A stretch of 64,000 nucleotides of DNA. Source: Alphaproteobacteria bacterium (GTDB taxonomy: Bacteria; Pseudomonadota; Alphaproteobacteria; Micavibrionales; Micavibrionaceae). Position numbers and translations under genes: made by a program. The stretch spans positions 1,480,042 to 1,544,041 of the forward strand of contig JAUHWR010000001.1 of NCBI GenBank assembly GCA_030427385.1, read 5' to 3'. Position 1 is the stretch's first letter, and each line of letters starts with the position of its first letter. Below the pieces are notes generated by a model. The model was given only the letters and a program-made list of their open reading frames with translations. It did no database searches and had not been told where the DNA came from. Below, piece after piece: positions 26,691 to 35,051 of the stretch.

Positions 26691-27569
26691 ATGGGCGATT
26701 ACGTAGAATATGACATTACCAGCGGCAAGCCGCATCCTTACCATCTTGTCAATCCATCACCTTGGCCTTTTCTATCTGCCTTTGCCGGTGGCCTTCTCGC
26801 TTTAGGTTTGGTTTTCTGGTTTCATAGCTTTGAAATCGCCGGGATAAATCTTGACTGGGCATATACTATTCCGGGCTTAATGGCCGTTCTTGCCTGTATG
26901 TTTTTTTGGTGGAAAAGCGTTCTTCACGAAACTATGGTAGAAAAAGTCCATAATCATACAACCGAACACGGTATGAAACTGGGTATGGCGCTGTTTATCT
27001 GCTCCGAATTTATGTTCTTTGTGGCTTTTTTCTGGGCATTTTTCGATGCCAGCACAATGGTTGGGCAAGAAAACACGCCAACGAAATTAGCCTTTACAGG
27101 CGGGCAATGGCCTCCTGTTGGCGTCGAAGTTGTTGAGGCCTTTGGTCTTCCATTCCTAATGACGATGATTTTGCTTCTCTCCGGTTGTACCGTGACATGG
27201 GCACATGCTGCCATTTTGGAAGATAAAAAGGACGACACAAAAACAGCGCTTTGGCTGACTGTTGCTCTTGGCGTCATCTTTCTTGGATTTCAGGTTTTTG
27301 AATATGGTCACGTTCATTACGGCTTTGCGGATAACATCTATTCCTCAACCTTCTTTATGGCCACAGGCTTTCACGGCTTCCACGTTTTTGTAGGCACCAT
27401 CTTCTTAGCCGTTTGCGCATTCAGAGCTTTAAAACATCACTTCACCCCAAAAAACCATTTCGGCTTCGAAGCCGCCGCCTGGTACTGGCACTTTGTTGAC
27501 GTTGTATGGCTGTTCCTATTCGTTGCGATCTATTTCTGGGGAAATACCATTGGTATGAATTTAAAATGA
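26691..27569 (+). CDS. ctaE: Cytochrome c oxidase subunit III
   Basis: Subunit III of the aa3-type oxidase, 292 residues, seven transmembrane helices. Typical segments are HPYHLVNPSPWPFLSAFAGG near the N terminus, FICSEFMFFVAFFWAFF, FMATGFHGFHVFVGTIFL and the C-terminal WYWHFVDVVWLFLFVAIYFWG. Subunits I and II are not in this window, so the oxidase genes must be split in the genome. The DUF983 gene follows two bases after the stop. Confidence 0.96.
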   Translation: MGDYVEYDITSGKPHPYHLVNPSPWPFLSAFAGGLLALGLVFWFHSFEIAGINLDWAYTIPGLMAVLACMFFWWKSVLHETMVEKVHNHTTEHGMKLGMALFICSEFMFFVAFFWAFFDASTMVGQENTPTKLAFTGGQWPPVGVEVVEAFGLPFLMTMILLLSGCTVTWAHAAILEDKKDDTKTALWLTVALGVIFLGFQVFEYGHVHYGFADNIYSSTFFMATGFHGFHVFVGTIFLAVCAFRALKHHFTPKNHFGFEAAAWYWHFVDVVWLFLFVAIYFWGNTIGMNLK

Positions 27570-27570
27570 T

Positions 27571-27936
27571 ATGAGCTTTTTCAAATATCTAATACCAGAC
27601 CTACAACAACTTAAAAACGGTCTAAAGGGCGCATGTCCTAAATGTCAAACGGGAAAGCTCTTTAAAAATTTCTTTGACCTTAATAAAGAATGTCCGAATT
27701 GCGGGCTTGATTTTTCAAAATGTGACAGCGCGGACGGTCCCGCTGTTTTTCTTATCTTTATTCTGGGCTTTCTGCTTGTTCCGCTGGCGCTCATCGTTGA
27801 ATATACATTTTTTCCGCCCCTGTGGCTGCATGCCATTATCTGGTCAATAACTGTCCTTGGCTTGACCATCGGCGCGCTACGCCCCCTTAAGGCTTATATC
27901 ATCGCCTTGCAATACAAGCATTTACCTTGGGATTAA
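27571..27936 (+). CDS. DUF983 family membrane protein
   Basis: A 121-residue protein that nearly always accompanies cox genes in alphaproteobacteria. Four cysteines form a zinc-ribbon-like pattern (CPKCQTG and ECPNCGLDF), followed by two transmembrane helices (~61-81 and 86-106). The ADGPAVFLIFILGF motif is characteristic. It begins two bases after coxC, which indicates translational linkage. Its biochemical role is not established. Confidence 0.9.
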   Translation: MSFFKYLIPDLQQLKNGLKGACPKCQTGKLFKNFFDLNKECPNCGLDFSKCDSADGPAVFLIFILGFLLVPLALIVEYTFFPPLWLHAIIWSITVLGLTIGALRPLKAYIIALQYKHLPWD

Positions 27937-27986
27937 TGTGAATCATACATAGGTAGGCACCGTTATAGCCCTTAAACTAAAAGGGG

Positions 27987-30041
27987 ATGCTAAAACGATT
28001 CGCAGCGCTGTTATTTGTTATCACCTCAGTTCCTGCCCATGCGGAAACTCGGAATTTTTACGGTCTGCGCGGTTTAAATACCATCCCCGATGCCCGTTTT
28101 GATAAGAAGGGCACCGTCAATATAACGCTATCTCACGCCGATCCTTATACCCATACCGCGATCGGCTTTCAATTTACCGATCATCTATACATCTCCCTGC
28201 GTCAAAGCGCGGAAAGCTCTAACCCATTTGATGACGCCGACGCACTTTATCCGGGGGTTGATACCAAACTTAAATTATGGGATGAAACTGCAACCCGACC
28301 GCAAATGGCGCTTGGTTTGCAATCAGCCTTTGGTCATAAGCGCCATGCAGGGGAATATCTGGCATTATCAAAACGCTGGAATTCCTTTGATATAACCGGG
28401 GGGCTGGGATGGGGGCGCTTTGCCAGCGCAAAACATTTTAAAAACCCGCTCCGCATCATATCCCATTTTGATAAGCCGCGTACGAATGACGGCAATATCG
28501 CCAATGATCCGTCGGACTGGTTCACAGGGGATCATATTGGGTTATTTGCCGGATTATCCTATCAATTACCTATGGATGACATCACCTTAACGGCGGATTG
28601 GAACGCAGATCGCTATTCCGCCGAAAAGCTAACCTCCAACTATAACGCCCCTGCGCCTTGGAGCATCGGTTTACAATACCAACCAAATGATTATATCGGG
28701 GCGGGAATCGGCGTTCTGGGAACTGATAAAATCATGGGGCGTTTAACACTCTCCCCGCATATTCAAAATTGGCCGTTTAAGCTCGCAGAACCTGATCCGC
28801 TCCCCCCCGTTTCTCACCTCCGCCCCGAAAATGGACAGACCACAAAGATTGCCCTTGATGCCGCCGCCGATGGGCGTCACATACAACTCATCGGCGATAC
28901 AGAAAATGAGATCAGCGCAGCATTTTCTCTTTTATCCTTTGAAAGCACACCCGCCCAACTTAACCGTGCCGCGCGATATATGACCCGAAACGCCCCGCCG
29001 CAAGTTGGATCATTCACCCTCACCCCTAGATTTGCAGGCTTGCAAGGCCCCAACATAAAATTGATCCGCCGTAATATTGAACAAGCTCTCGCCCATAAAA
29101 CAGGCAGCGCGGAAGAAATCTGGCAAAGCACCGAATTTGATAACGCCCTGACCTCCCTTCCCTTTAAAGGACTAAAGAAGGATAATTTCTGGCCTGAAAA
29201 AATTATTCTGGAACAACAGATTAGCCTGTCCGAAGAAGATCACGGCATCCTCTCACGAACCAGTTTAATTATTGAGGAACAGCGGGAGTTAGTGGGATCT
29301 CTCGCAACTGGCGCGGCGCTTCGTTTTGATTTGGCGAATAATTTGCAACATCTAAATGCATTCCGTCCGCGCGCCATCTTACCGGTGCGGAGTGATATAG
29401 ATAACTTTGCACAGCGTACAATATCCCTTGACCGTTTTTATCTCTCCTATCTAAAAACCATAAAACCTGATCTTCATGTCAATATGACAGGCGGCTATTT
29501 GGAAGAGCAATATGGCGGCATCGGCGGGGAAATTTTGTATCGTCCCTTTGACAAAAACTGGGCGATTGGCGCCGAAGCATGGCAAGTCATAAAACGCGAT
29601 CCGTTCACAACCCTGAATCAGGGATTTACCGTGGATCATCTTTTAACGGGTCATCTTAATGCCTGGTATAAATTGCCAAATGCCCCGGAAACCACATTAA
29701 ATGCAAAACTTGGGCGTTATCTCGCCGAAGATATCGGCGGCACATTTGGCGTTAAACATACCTATAAAAACGGGGCAAAACTTGAAGGTTTTGTGACCTT
29801 AACGGATATGACCGATCTGGATGTATTTGGCGGCAATACCAATTTACATCACGGGATTAAACTATCTCTCCCCCTTGGGTCGCTTGATTACATTCCACGT
29901 AATAGCCGCATAGATCTTATTGCCGCACCTTTTGGGCGTGATGCGGGTCAAACTCTTAATAAACCCATTGATCTATATGACATGACCGATGCCTTCTCAC
30001 TTCAACATATGGCATTAAATTGGGGAGATATCACAAATTGA
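27987..30041 (+). CDS. YjbH-domain outer-membrane protein
   Basis: A 684-residue protein with a Sec signal peptide (about 1-19) and the YjbH-type opening NFYGLRGLNTIPDARFDKKG. Alternating beta-strand patterns at both ends suggest an outer-membrane barrel around a soluble middle part (~280-430). In E. coli yjbEFGH encodes an exopolysaccharide system; here only a YjbH-like gene is present. It is encoded alone, 50 bases after the cox block. A role with the Wza/Wzc-like pair at 3.4-6.1 kb is inference. Confidence 0.85.
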   Translation: MLKRFAALLFVITSVPAHAETRNFYGLRGLNTIPDARFDKKGTVNITLSHADPYTHTAIGFQFTDHLYISLRQSAESSNPFDDADALYPGVDTKLKLWDETATRPQMALGLQSAFGHKRHAGEYLALSKRWNSFDITGGLGWGRFASAKHFKNPLRIISHFDKPRTNDGNIANDPSDWFTGDHIGLFAGLSYQLPMDDITLTADWNADRYSAEKLTSNYNAPAPWSIGLQYQPNDYIGAGIGVLGTDKIMGRLTLSPHIQNWPFKLAEPDPLPPVSHLRPENGQTTKIALDAAADGRHIQLIGDTENEISAAFSLLSFESTPAQLNRAARYMTRNAPPQVGSFTLTPRFAGLQGPNIKLIRRNIEQALAHKTGSAEEIWQSTEFDNALTSLPFKGLKKDNFWPEKIILEQQISLSEEDHGILSRTSLIIEEQRELVGSLATGAALRFDLANNLQHLNAFRPRAILPVRSDIDNFAQRTISLDRFYLSYLKTIKPDLHVNMTGGYLEEQYGGIGGEILYRPFDKNWAIGAEAWQVIKRDPFTTLNQGFTVDHLLTGHLNAWYKLPNAPETTLNAKLGRYLAEDIGGTFGVKHTYKNGAKLEGFVTLTDMTDLDVFGGNTNLHHGIKLSLPLGSLDYIPRNSRIDLIAAPFGRDAGQTLNKPIDLYDMTDAFSLQHMALNWGDITN

Positions 30042-30043
30042 AA

Positions 30044-30067
30044 GCCGCCCTATGTTTCAAAGGCGGC
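30044..30067. terminator. Hairpin between convergent YjbH and small-protein genes
   Basis: GCCGCC (30044-30049) pairs with GGCGGC (30062-30067) across a 12-base loop. The T-rich tract is weak on both sides. It lies between two convergent stop codons and could serve both. Confidence 0.45.
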
Positions 30068-30097
30068 AGTGTAAGTTTCAATTATGTTTAACGCAGA

Positions 30098-30220
30098 TTA
30101 GTTCTTAAACTTATCTTGCTTATTTTGCTTTCTCGGTGCCTGCTTGTCAGCATCAGGATGATTTTGTCTCTTCTGATCTTTCATAGCGTCAGGTTTATTG
30201 GTTGTTTTATCACGGTTCAT
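30098..30220 (-). CDS. Small Lys/Gln/Asp-rich protein, probable stress protein
   Basis: A 40-residue reading frame (41 if the adjacent ATG at 30223 is used) of very hydrophilic composition: about 20% Lys with many Asn, Asp and Gln, no Cys or Trp, a single Phe, and no membrane segment. It is preceded by a strong AAAGGAG ribosome-binding site, six bases from the second ATG, and by an EcfG-type promoter at 30258-30282. It is followed by a hairpin. The length, promoter and ribosome-binding site together make this a real gene despite its size. No family was recognised; such short charged proteins are often intrinsically disordered. Confidence 0.68.
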   Translation of the reverse strand: MNRDKTTNKPDAMKDQKRQNHPDADKQAPRKQNKQDKFKN

Positions 30221-30257
30221 CATAAACTCCTTTGTTTCATGTTAGTGATGCCTATAC

Positions 30258-30282
30258 AACGTACGAACCCCTACCTTGTTCC
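30258..30282 (-). promoter_or_regulatory. EcfG-type general-stress promoter
   Basis: On the minus strand GGAAC is followed after exactly 16 bases by CGTT, which is the full alphaproteobacterial EcfG consensus. It ends 35 bases before the ATG of the small Lys-rich gene, leaving a short leader that includes AAAGGAG. Confidence 0.72.
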
Positions 30283-30517
30283 GGTAATAATTGTGCGTTT
30301 TAATTTCCCTAACACGCATAAGCTTTCAATTTTTCCCTTGACTTCACCTCGCACATCCCGCATAAACACATCAATTAATCGACATCGGCTTATAACCATG
30401 TCTACGGATGTCCCGCACTCGGTGAATAAGATCACTCAGCGCGGCTTTTCCGTTTTGTTATCCTGATCATATGTGACGGATCTAAATTATTAACGCTAGG
30501 GCGCAAAGGAACGACGT

Positions 30518-31123
30518 TTGAACATAGAAAATTGCATCATTCATTTGATCGGCTTTCCAGGGGTTGGAAAGCTTACAATTGCGCGTGAAATCGCCGCGCA
30601 AAGTAATTTTCGTTTGATCGATAATCATACAATTAACAATCCGGTTTTTTCTGCTGTTCGGACAGATGGAAAAACAAAATTACCCGATGAGATATGGGAT
30701 AAAACAGATCAAATCAGACAAATTGTTCTTGATACAATCAAAGAGATAGCCCCCGCAGAATTTAATTATGTTTTTACAAATGTTGCTCTAAATGAAGATG
30801 AAGATGACCGCTCAGAATTTGCAAAAGTCGCTGCATTAGCCGCCGATCGCGGCGGGCACTACGTTCCCGTTCATCTTCATTGCGATCCTGAAGAAAATAA
30901 AAAACGAATTGATAGTGAAGAAAGAAACAAAGCTTGGAAGACCACGGATCCAAATGTTGTCGATAAATATTCTTCAAATTTTACTTTGCTTGAAACAGGA
31001 AGCCCAAATCAATTTGCGATTGATGTTACAAACTTGGACCCAAAAGAAACAGCCGCATTAATATTGGATAATGTAAAAGATTTGTTATTTAAACCACACC
31101 TAAAAAGGGAGCCAAGCGCATAG
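30518..31123 (+). CDS. P-loop nucleotide kinase-like protein
   Basis: A 201-residue protein opening with a Walker A motif, GFPGVGKLT (residues 12-20), in an adenylate/shikimate-kinase-like fold. A Walker B-like hydrophobic strand follows (NYVFTNVAL), and a basic motif RIDSEERNKAWK around residues 128-139 could be the lid. The start codon is TTG, chosen because AAAGGA stands seven bases upstream and Walker A follows directly; the next ATG is far inside. The substrate is unknown. It precedes ffh on the same strand. Confidence 0.7.
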   Translation: MNIENCIIHLIGFPGVGKLTIAREIAAQSNFRLIDNHTINNPVFSAVRTDGKTKLPDEIWDKTDQIRQIVLDTIKEIAPAEFNYVFTNVALNEDEDDRSEFAKVAALAADRGGHYVPVHLHCDPEENKKRIDSEERNKAWKTTDPNVVDKYSSNFTLLETGSPNQFAIDVTNLDPKETAALILDNVKDLLFKPHLKREPSA

Positions 31124-31153
31124 GTCGTTTATAACCTTGCGTATAAAAATAAT

Positions 31154-32740
31154 ATGTTTGATTCACTCTCAGAAAAATTAGGCGGTATCTTCGGCGGTTT
31201 GCGCGGTAAGGCGTTAAGCGAAAAAGACGTTGAGCTTGCGGCGCGTGAAATTCGTGTTGCCTTATTGGAAGCAGACGTCGCCCTTCCTGTTGTGAAGGAA
31301 TTTATTGAAAAAATTAAAGAACGCGCCATTGGCGCCGCGGCGATCAAAAACGTCCGCGCTGACCAGCAAGTCGTTAAAATCGTTAATGATGCCATGGTCG
31401 AAATGCTGGGTAGTGAAGCCGCCGAGCTTAAATTTGGCGCGCCGCCCTCTGCCTATCTAATGGTTGGCCTACAAGGATCTGGTAAAACAACCTCTACGGC
31501 AAAGATCGCAAAATTCCTGAGCGATAAACAGCGTAAAAAAGTCCTGATGGCTTCACTTGATGTTGCGCGCCCGGCGGCGCAGGAACAGTTAAAAACACTT
31601 GGCACACAGACAAATATTGCCACACTTGAAATCATCAAAGGTCAAACCCCCGTTGAGATCGCCAAACGCGCAATGGATGAGGGTCGCAAAGGCGGCTATG
31701 ACGTGGTCATGTTGGATACGGCGGGCCGTCTATCGATCGATGAAGAGCTGATGAACGAAGTCGTGGCCATTCGTGACGCGACAAAACCTGTTGAAACACT
31801 GCTTGTTGTGGATGCCATGACAGGTCAGGATGCGGTCAATACGGCGCAGATCTTCAATGACAAAATTGGTATTACCGGCACGATGTTGACGCGTATTGAC
31901 GGCGATGCACGCGGCGGCGCGGCGATGTCCATGAAGGCCGTTACCGGCAAGCCTATTAAACTGCTCGGTACGGGTGAAAAGTGGGATGCCATTGAACAAT
32001 TCCACCCCGACCGGATTGTCTCCCGCATTCTTGGCATGGGCGATATTGTCTCCCTGGTTGAAAAGGCCTCCGAGACCGTTGATCGTGATGAAGCCGAAAA
32101 AATGGCCGCTAAGTTCAAAAAAGGTCAGTTTGATTATAACGACTTATTATCTCAACTGCGCCAGATGTCCAAAATGGGCGGCATGGGTTCCATTATGAAA
32201 ATGCTGCCGGGTCTTGGCAATATGATGGGGCAATTAGAGGCCGCAGGCGTTGATGATAGTATCTTTAAAAAACAGGAAGCCATCATCCTGTCCATGACCA
32301 AAGCCGAACGCGCGAAGCCTGAATTACTAAACATGAAACGCAAACAACGCATAGCCGCTGGCTCTGGCACAACAGTGAACGACATTAACCGCCTTGCCAA
32401 ACAGCAAATGCAAATGCAAACCGTCATGAAGAAAATGAAAAAGATGGGCATGAGCGGCATGATGAAACAAATGAAGGGCCTAATGGGCGGCAAAGACGCT
32501 GCTATGCTGGATCAAGCTATGGATGCGGATGCTCTTGCCGCCGATATGGCCGCCGGAAAAAATGATAATCCGCTTGGACCAAATCCTTTTGATAACATGC
32601 CAAGCGGCGGCAATATGGGCGGCCTTGGCAACCTTCTTGGCGGCGGTCAAATGGGGGGCGGCATGCCCGGATTGCAAAATTTAGGCGGCGGCGGAAAGCG
32701 CGGCGTTACGAAGAAGTTAAGCAAGAGGAAGAAAAAATGA
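31154..32740 (+). CDS. ffh: Signal recognition particle GTPase Ffh
   Basis: The protein subunit of SRP, which delivers nascent membrane proteins to FtsY. It has an SRP54-N helical bundle (1-90), a G domain with GLQGSGKTTSTAKIA and DTAGRL, and a Met-rich M domain (~300-450). A Gly/Met-rich tail of about 70 residues (GGNMGGLGNLLGGGQMGGG) follows and ends in a basic cluster. The length of 528 is above the usual 450-ish because of that tail. Its last codons overlap the start of the next orphan gene (ATGA). Confidence 0.96.
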   Translation: MFDSLSEKLGGIFGGLRGKALSEKDVELAAREIRVALLEADVALPVVKEFIEKIKERAIGAAAIKNVRADQQVVKIVNDAMVEMLGSEAAELKFGAPPSAYLMVGLQGSGKTTSTAKIAKFLSDKQRKKVLMASLDVARPAAQEQLKTLGTQTNIATLEIIKGQTPVEIAKRAMDEGRKGGYDVVMLDTAGRLSIDEELMNEVVAIRDATKPVETLLVVDAMTGQDAVNTAQIFNDKIGITGTMLTRIDGDARGGAAMSMKAVTGKPIKLLGTGEKWDAIEQFHPDRIVSRILGMGDIVSLVEKASETVDRDEAEKMAAKFKKGQFDYNDLLSQLRQMSKMGGMGSIMKMLPGLGNMMGQLEAAGVDDSIFKKQEAIILSMTKAERAKPELLNMKRKQRIAAGSGTTVNDINRLAKQQMQMQTVMKKMKKMGMSGMMKQMKGLMGGKDAAMLDQAMDADALAADMAAGKNDNPLGPNPFDNMPSGGNMGGLGNLLGGGQMGGGMPGLQNLGGGGKRGVTKKLSKRKKK

Positions 32741-33045
32741 CCAATCAAAACTCAATACTGGACATTCAATCCGAAGCAGGAAGAACCATTATTTCTCTCT
32801 CTTTAAACCAAGATATTGCACAAGACACTTTGGATAATGTCATAGCAACCCTCGCATCTATTTATCCTCGCGATGATATTGATATCAAGGAATGCGATGC
32901 ACGTTGGATCACAAACGCACTTGTCCCTGAAAATAACCGCACAGAGGGGGCAACTCATTATGTATGGATGAATGCGTCCTGTGACCCAAATTTAATAAGA
33001 AATGCTCTTACTAAACAACCACAACCTCAACCCGAACTTATTTAA
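32737..33045 (+). CDS. Hypothetical protein between ffh and rpsP
   Basis: A 102-residue soluble protein with two Cys (one in KECDA, one in ASCDP), a helical first half and a C-terminal Pro/Gln-rich tail. No motif was recognised. The start overlaps the ffh stop by four bases (ATGA), so it is translationally coupled to ffh. rpsP follows 30 bases later. In most alphaproteobacteria rpsP follows ffh directly, so this gene is an insertion in a conserved neighbourhood. Confidence 0.65.
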   Translation: MTNQNSILDIQSEAGRTIISLSLNQDIAQDTLDNVIATLASIYPRDDIDIKECDARWITNALVPENNRTEGATHYVWMNASCDPNLIRNALTKQPQPQPELI

Positions 33046-33075
33046 TTTATACTAACGAAAGAAGGACCTAAAACT

Positions 33076-33564
33076 ATGGCACTAAAACTCAGACTGGCTC
33101 GCGGAGGCCGCAAAAATCGTCCGCATTACTCAATCGTTGTGGCGGATTCCCGCATGGCACGCGATGGACGTTTTATCGAAAAAGTCGGCACATATAACCC
33201 GCTTTTGAAAAAAGACGATGAAAATCGTGTAAAATTAGTTAGTGAGCGTATCACTTACTGGCTTGGTGAAGGCGCAAAGCCATCTGATCGCGTAGCACGC
33301 TTCCTTGGTGATGCCGGCTTGGCACCTGTTCCGGAGCAAGGCAATAACCCGGAAAAAGCAAAACCGAAAAAACAAGCTCAAGAACGTGCAAAAGAGCGCG
33401 CTGAAAAATTAGCCGCTGCAAAAGCTGCTGAAGAAGAAGCTAAAAATGCACCTGCTCCTGAGCCTGAAGAAGCACCAGCCGATGAAGCCCCTGCTGAAGA
33501 AGCCAAAACAGAAGAGCCTGCGGCAGCTGAAGACGCTCCTGCCGAAGAAGAAAAGAAAGATTAA
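33076..33564 (+). CDS. rpsP: 30S ribosomal protein S16 with acidic C-terminal tail
   Basis: The S16 core is in residues 1-85 ([20 protein letters not shown], then [13 protein letters not shown] and [20 protein letters not shown]). About 75 further residues are Ala/Glu/Pro-rich and acidic, ending in EEEKKD. Longer S16 tails are known in alphaproteobacteria but this one is long. A good ribosome-binding site (AAAGAAGGA) precedes the ATG. rimM follows after a hairpin-containing spacer. Confidence 0.95.
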   Translation: MALKLRLARGGRKNRPHYSIVVADSRMARDGRFIEKVGTYNPLLKKDDENRVKLVSERITYWLGEGAKPSDRVARFLGDAGLAPVPEQGNNPEKAKPKKQAQERAKERAEKLAAAKAAEEEAKNAPAPEPEEAPADEAPAEEAKTEEPAAAEDAPAEEEKKD

Positions 33565-33570
33565 TGATTC

Positions 33571-33605
33571 ATTGACGGCGGGTCAGATCATGATCCGCCG
33601 TCAAT
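33571..33605 (+). other. Hairpin in the rpsP-rimM spacer
   Basis: The 11-base arms ATTGACGGCGG and CCGCCGTCAAT enclose a 13-base loop. There is no T-tract after it, so it is not a classical terminator; it may stabilise or attenuate the transcript. Confidence 0.55.
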
Positions 33606-33621
33606 CATTGATCATTCACAA

Positions 33622-34125
33622 ATGACGCAACGCATCCTCATCGCCGAAATTGCAACCGCACATGGCATCAAAGGCCTTGTGAAATTGCGTTATTACGGGG
33701 AGGATATTGCGGACCTTACCTCTTACAATCCCCTTTTTACCTCAGTGACGGGTCATGACACACTTATGATCCATGTTAAAAATGCCGTTAAAGGCGTGTA
33801 TTTGGTTGAGATTGATGGCATCAATGATCGCAATGCTGCCGAAGCATTACGTGGTCAAAAGCTTTATATAAACGAAGATAATATTGCACCACCCGCAGAC
33901 GGGGAGTATCTCCAAAAAGACTTAATCGGTTGTGACGTTTTTGAAAAAGACATACAGATAGGCACCGTCATTGGCATGGATAATTTTGGCGCCGGTGATT
34001 TACTTGATATCAAACCACTCTCCGGAGAGAGTTTTTATCTACCTTTTAAAGATGAATTTGTGGGCGATATAGATATTTCTAAAAAAACAATCCACGTAAA
34101 CATTCCTGATGGATTACGTGAATAA
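33622..34125 (+). CDS. rimM: 16S rRNA processing protein RimM
   Basis: A ribosome maturation factor that binds S19. Residues 1-90 form the RimM N domain (IAEIATAHGIKGLVKLRYYGE, then LRGQKLYI), and residues ~95-167 the PRC-barrel domain (YLQKDLIGCDVF, then LPFKDEFVGDID). The length of 167 is normal. It follows rpsP as usual, but trmD and rplS do not follow; a transporter gene begins nine bases later instead. Confidence 0.93.
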   Translation: MTQRILIAEIATAHGIKGLVKLRYYGEDIADLTSYNPLFTSVTGHDTLMIHVKNAVKGVYLVEIDGINDRNAAEALRGQKLYINEDNIAPPADGEYLQKDLIGCDVFEKDIQIGTVIGMDNFGAGDLLDIKPLSGESFYLPFKDEFVGDIDISKKTIHVNIPDGLRE

Positions 34126-34134
34126 GGATATTTA

Positions 34135-35049
34135 ATGGAACATGCCTGGTTCTTCATTGCGTTAATCCCTCCTGTTTTTTGGGCAATGAATAATATGATC
34201 GACCAATATTTGGGGCGAAAATATTTTATGGAGAGCGCTACCAGTTTCCAGGCATTTCAAGGCACGCTAAGCGGTATTTTTGCTCTCACCCTGCTTTATT
34301 TTGCTGATCATTCTATCGGAATGGAAAATCAACTCATCCTTATTGCGATCGGCTCCGTAATGCCATTGCTTTTTATTCCCTATGCAAAGGCACTGCAAAT
34401 TGATCATGCCGGCATTGCTATTCCCCTATTCCAACTATTACCCGTATTCATTTTTATCGGGGGTTATTTAATATTGGGAGAGGACGCAACGCTTCAACAG
34501 CTTTTCGCCGCTTTGTTAATCATCATCAGTTCCTTTGGTATTATTGCCGATATTAATTTGAAAAAAATGAATTGGATGACATTATGGTTGATGTCGCTGT
34601 GCTGTCTTGGCCTGACGTTTTATATGATATCCATGCGTTACATGTCTGATTACGCCGATTGGTTTACAATTACAATATATGCGGCAATCGGATCTCTTCT
34701 CACCTCATCCTGCATATACCTTTCGAAACCACGGCTTATCACCCTGACAAAACAACAAATTGCTAAAGCGCCCAAAGAAATCTGGATTTTATCGGTGATA
34801 CAGGAAATCATGTCAAAATGTGCGATGCTTAGCTTTCAATATGGCCTGCCGCTTGCGACATCGGCCGCGCTATATCAAACCGTAATTGGCGGCATACAAC
34901 CATTTTATATATTATTACTTGGTTATCCCTGCTACTGGCTATCCAAAGAAATTTTTGAACAACCATTGCTAGATAAAAACTTTTTTTGGCGGCTCGGTTG
35001 GATTACGCTGATGTTTATAGGATTGGTTTATCTGTATCAGGAGATTTAA
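34135..35049 (+). CDS. DMT/EamA-type transporter
   Basis: A 304-residue membrane protein with about ten predicted transmembrane helices and the two-fold EamA layout. The N-terminal WFFIALIPPVFWAMNNMIDQ helix and the AKALQIDHAGIAIPLFQLLP loop are typical. The substrate is unknown. An AAGGAT ribosome-binding site lies six bases before the ATG. It occupies the position normally held by trmD in rpsP-rimM-trmD-rplS. Its last 64 bases are overlapped only by a spurious upstream extension of rsmE. Confidence 0.82.
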   Translation: MEHAWFFIALIPPVFWAMNNMIDQYLGRKYFMESATSFQAFQGTLSGIFALTLLYFADHSIGMENQLILIAIGSVMPLLFIPYAKALQIDHAGIAIPLFQLLPVFIFIGGYLILGEDATLQQLFAALLIIISSFGIIADINLKKMNWMTLWLMSLCCLGLTFYMISMRYMSDYADWFTITIYAAIGSLLTSSCIYLSKPRLITLTKQQIAKAPKEIWILSVIQEIMSKCAMLSFQYGLPLATSAALYQTVIGGIQPFYILLLGYPCYWLSKEIFEQPLLDKNFFWRLGWITLMFIGLVYLYQEI

Positions 35050-35051
35050 AA

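Noticed and set aside
30116..30466. 116-residue plus-strand frame in the gap after YjbH
   Set aside because: No ribosome-binding site, unnatural composition, and it overlaps the better supported small minus-strand gene and its promoter.
34986..35051. Upstream extension of rsmE
   Set aside because: It lies inside the transporter gene; the ATG at 35052 gives a natural RsmE start.
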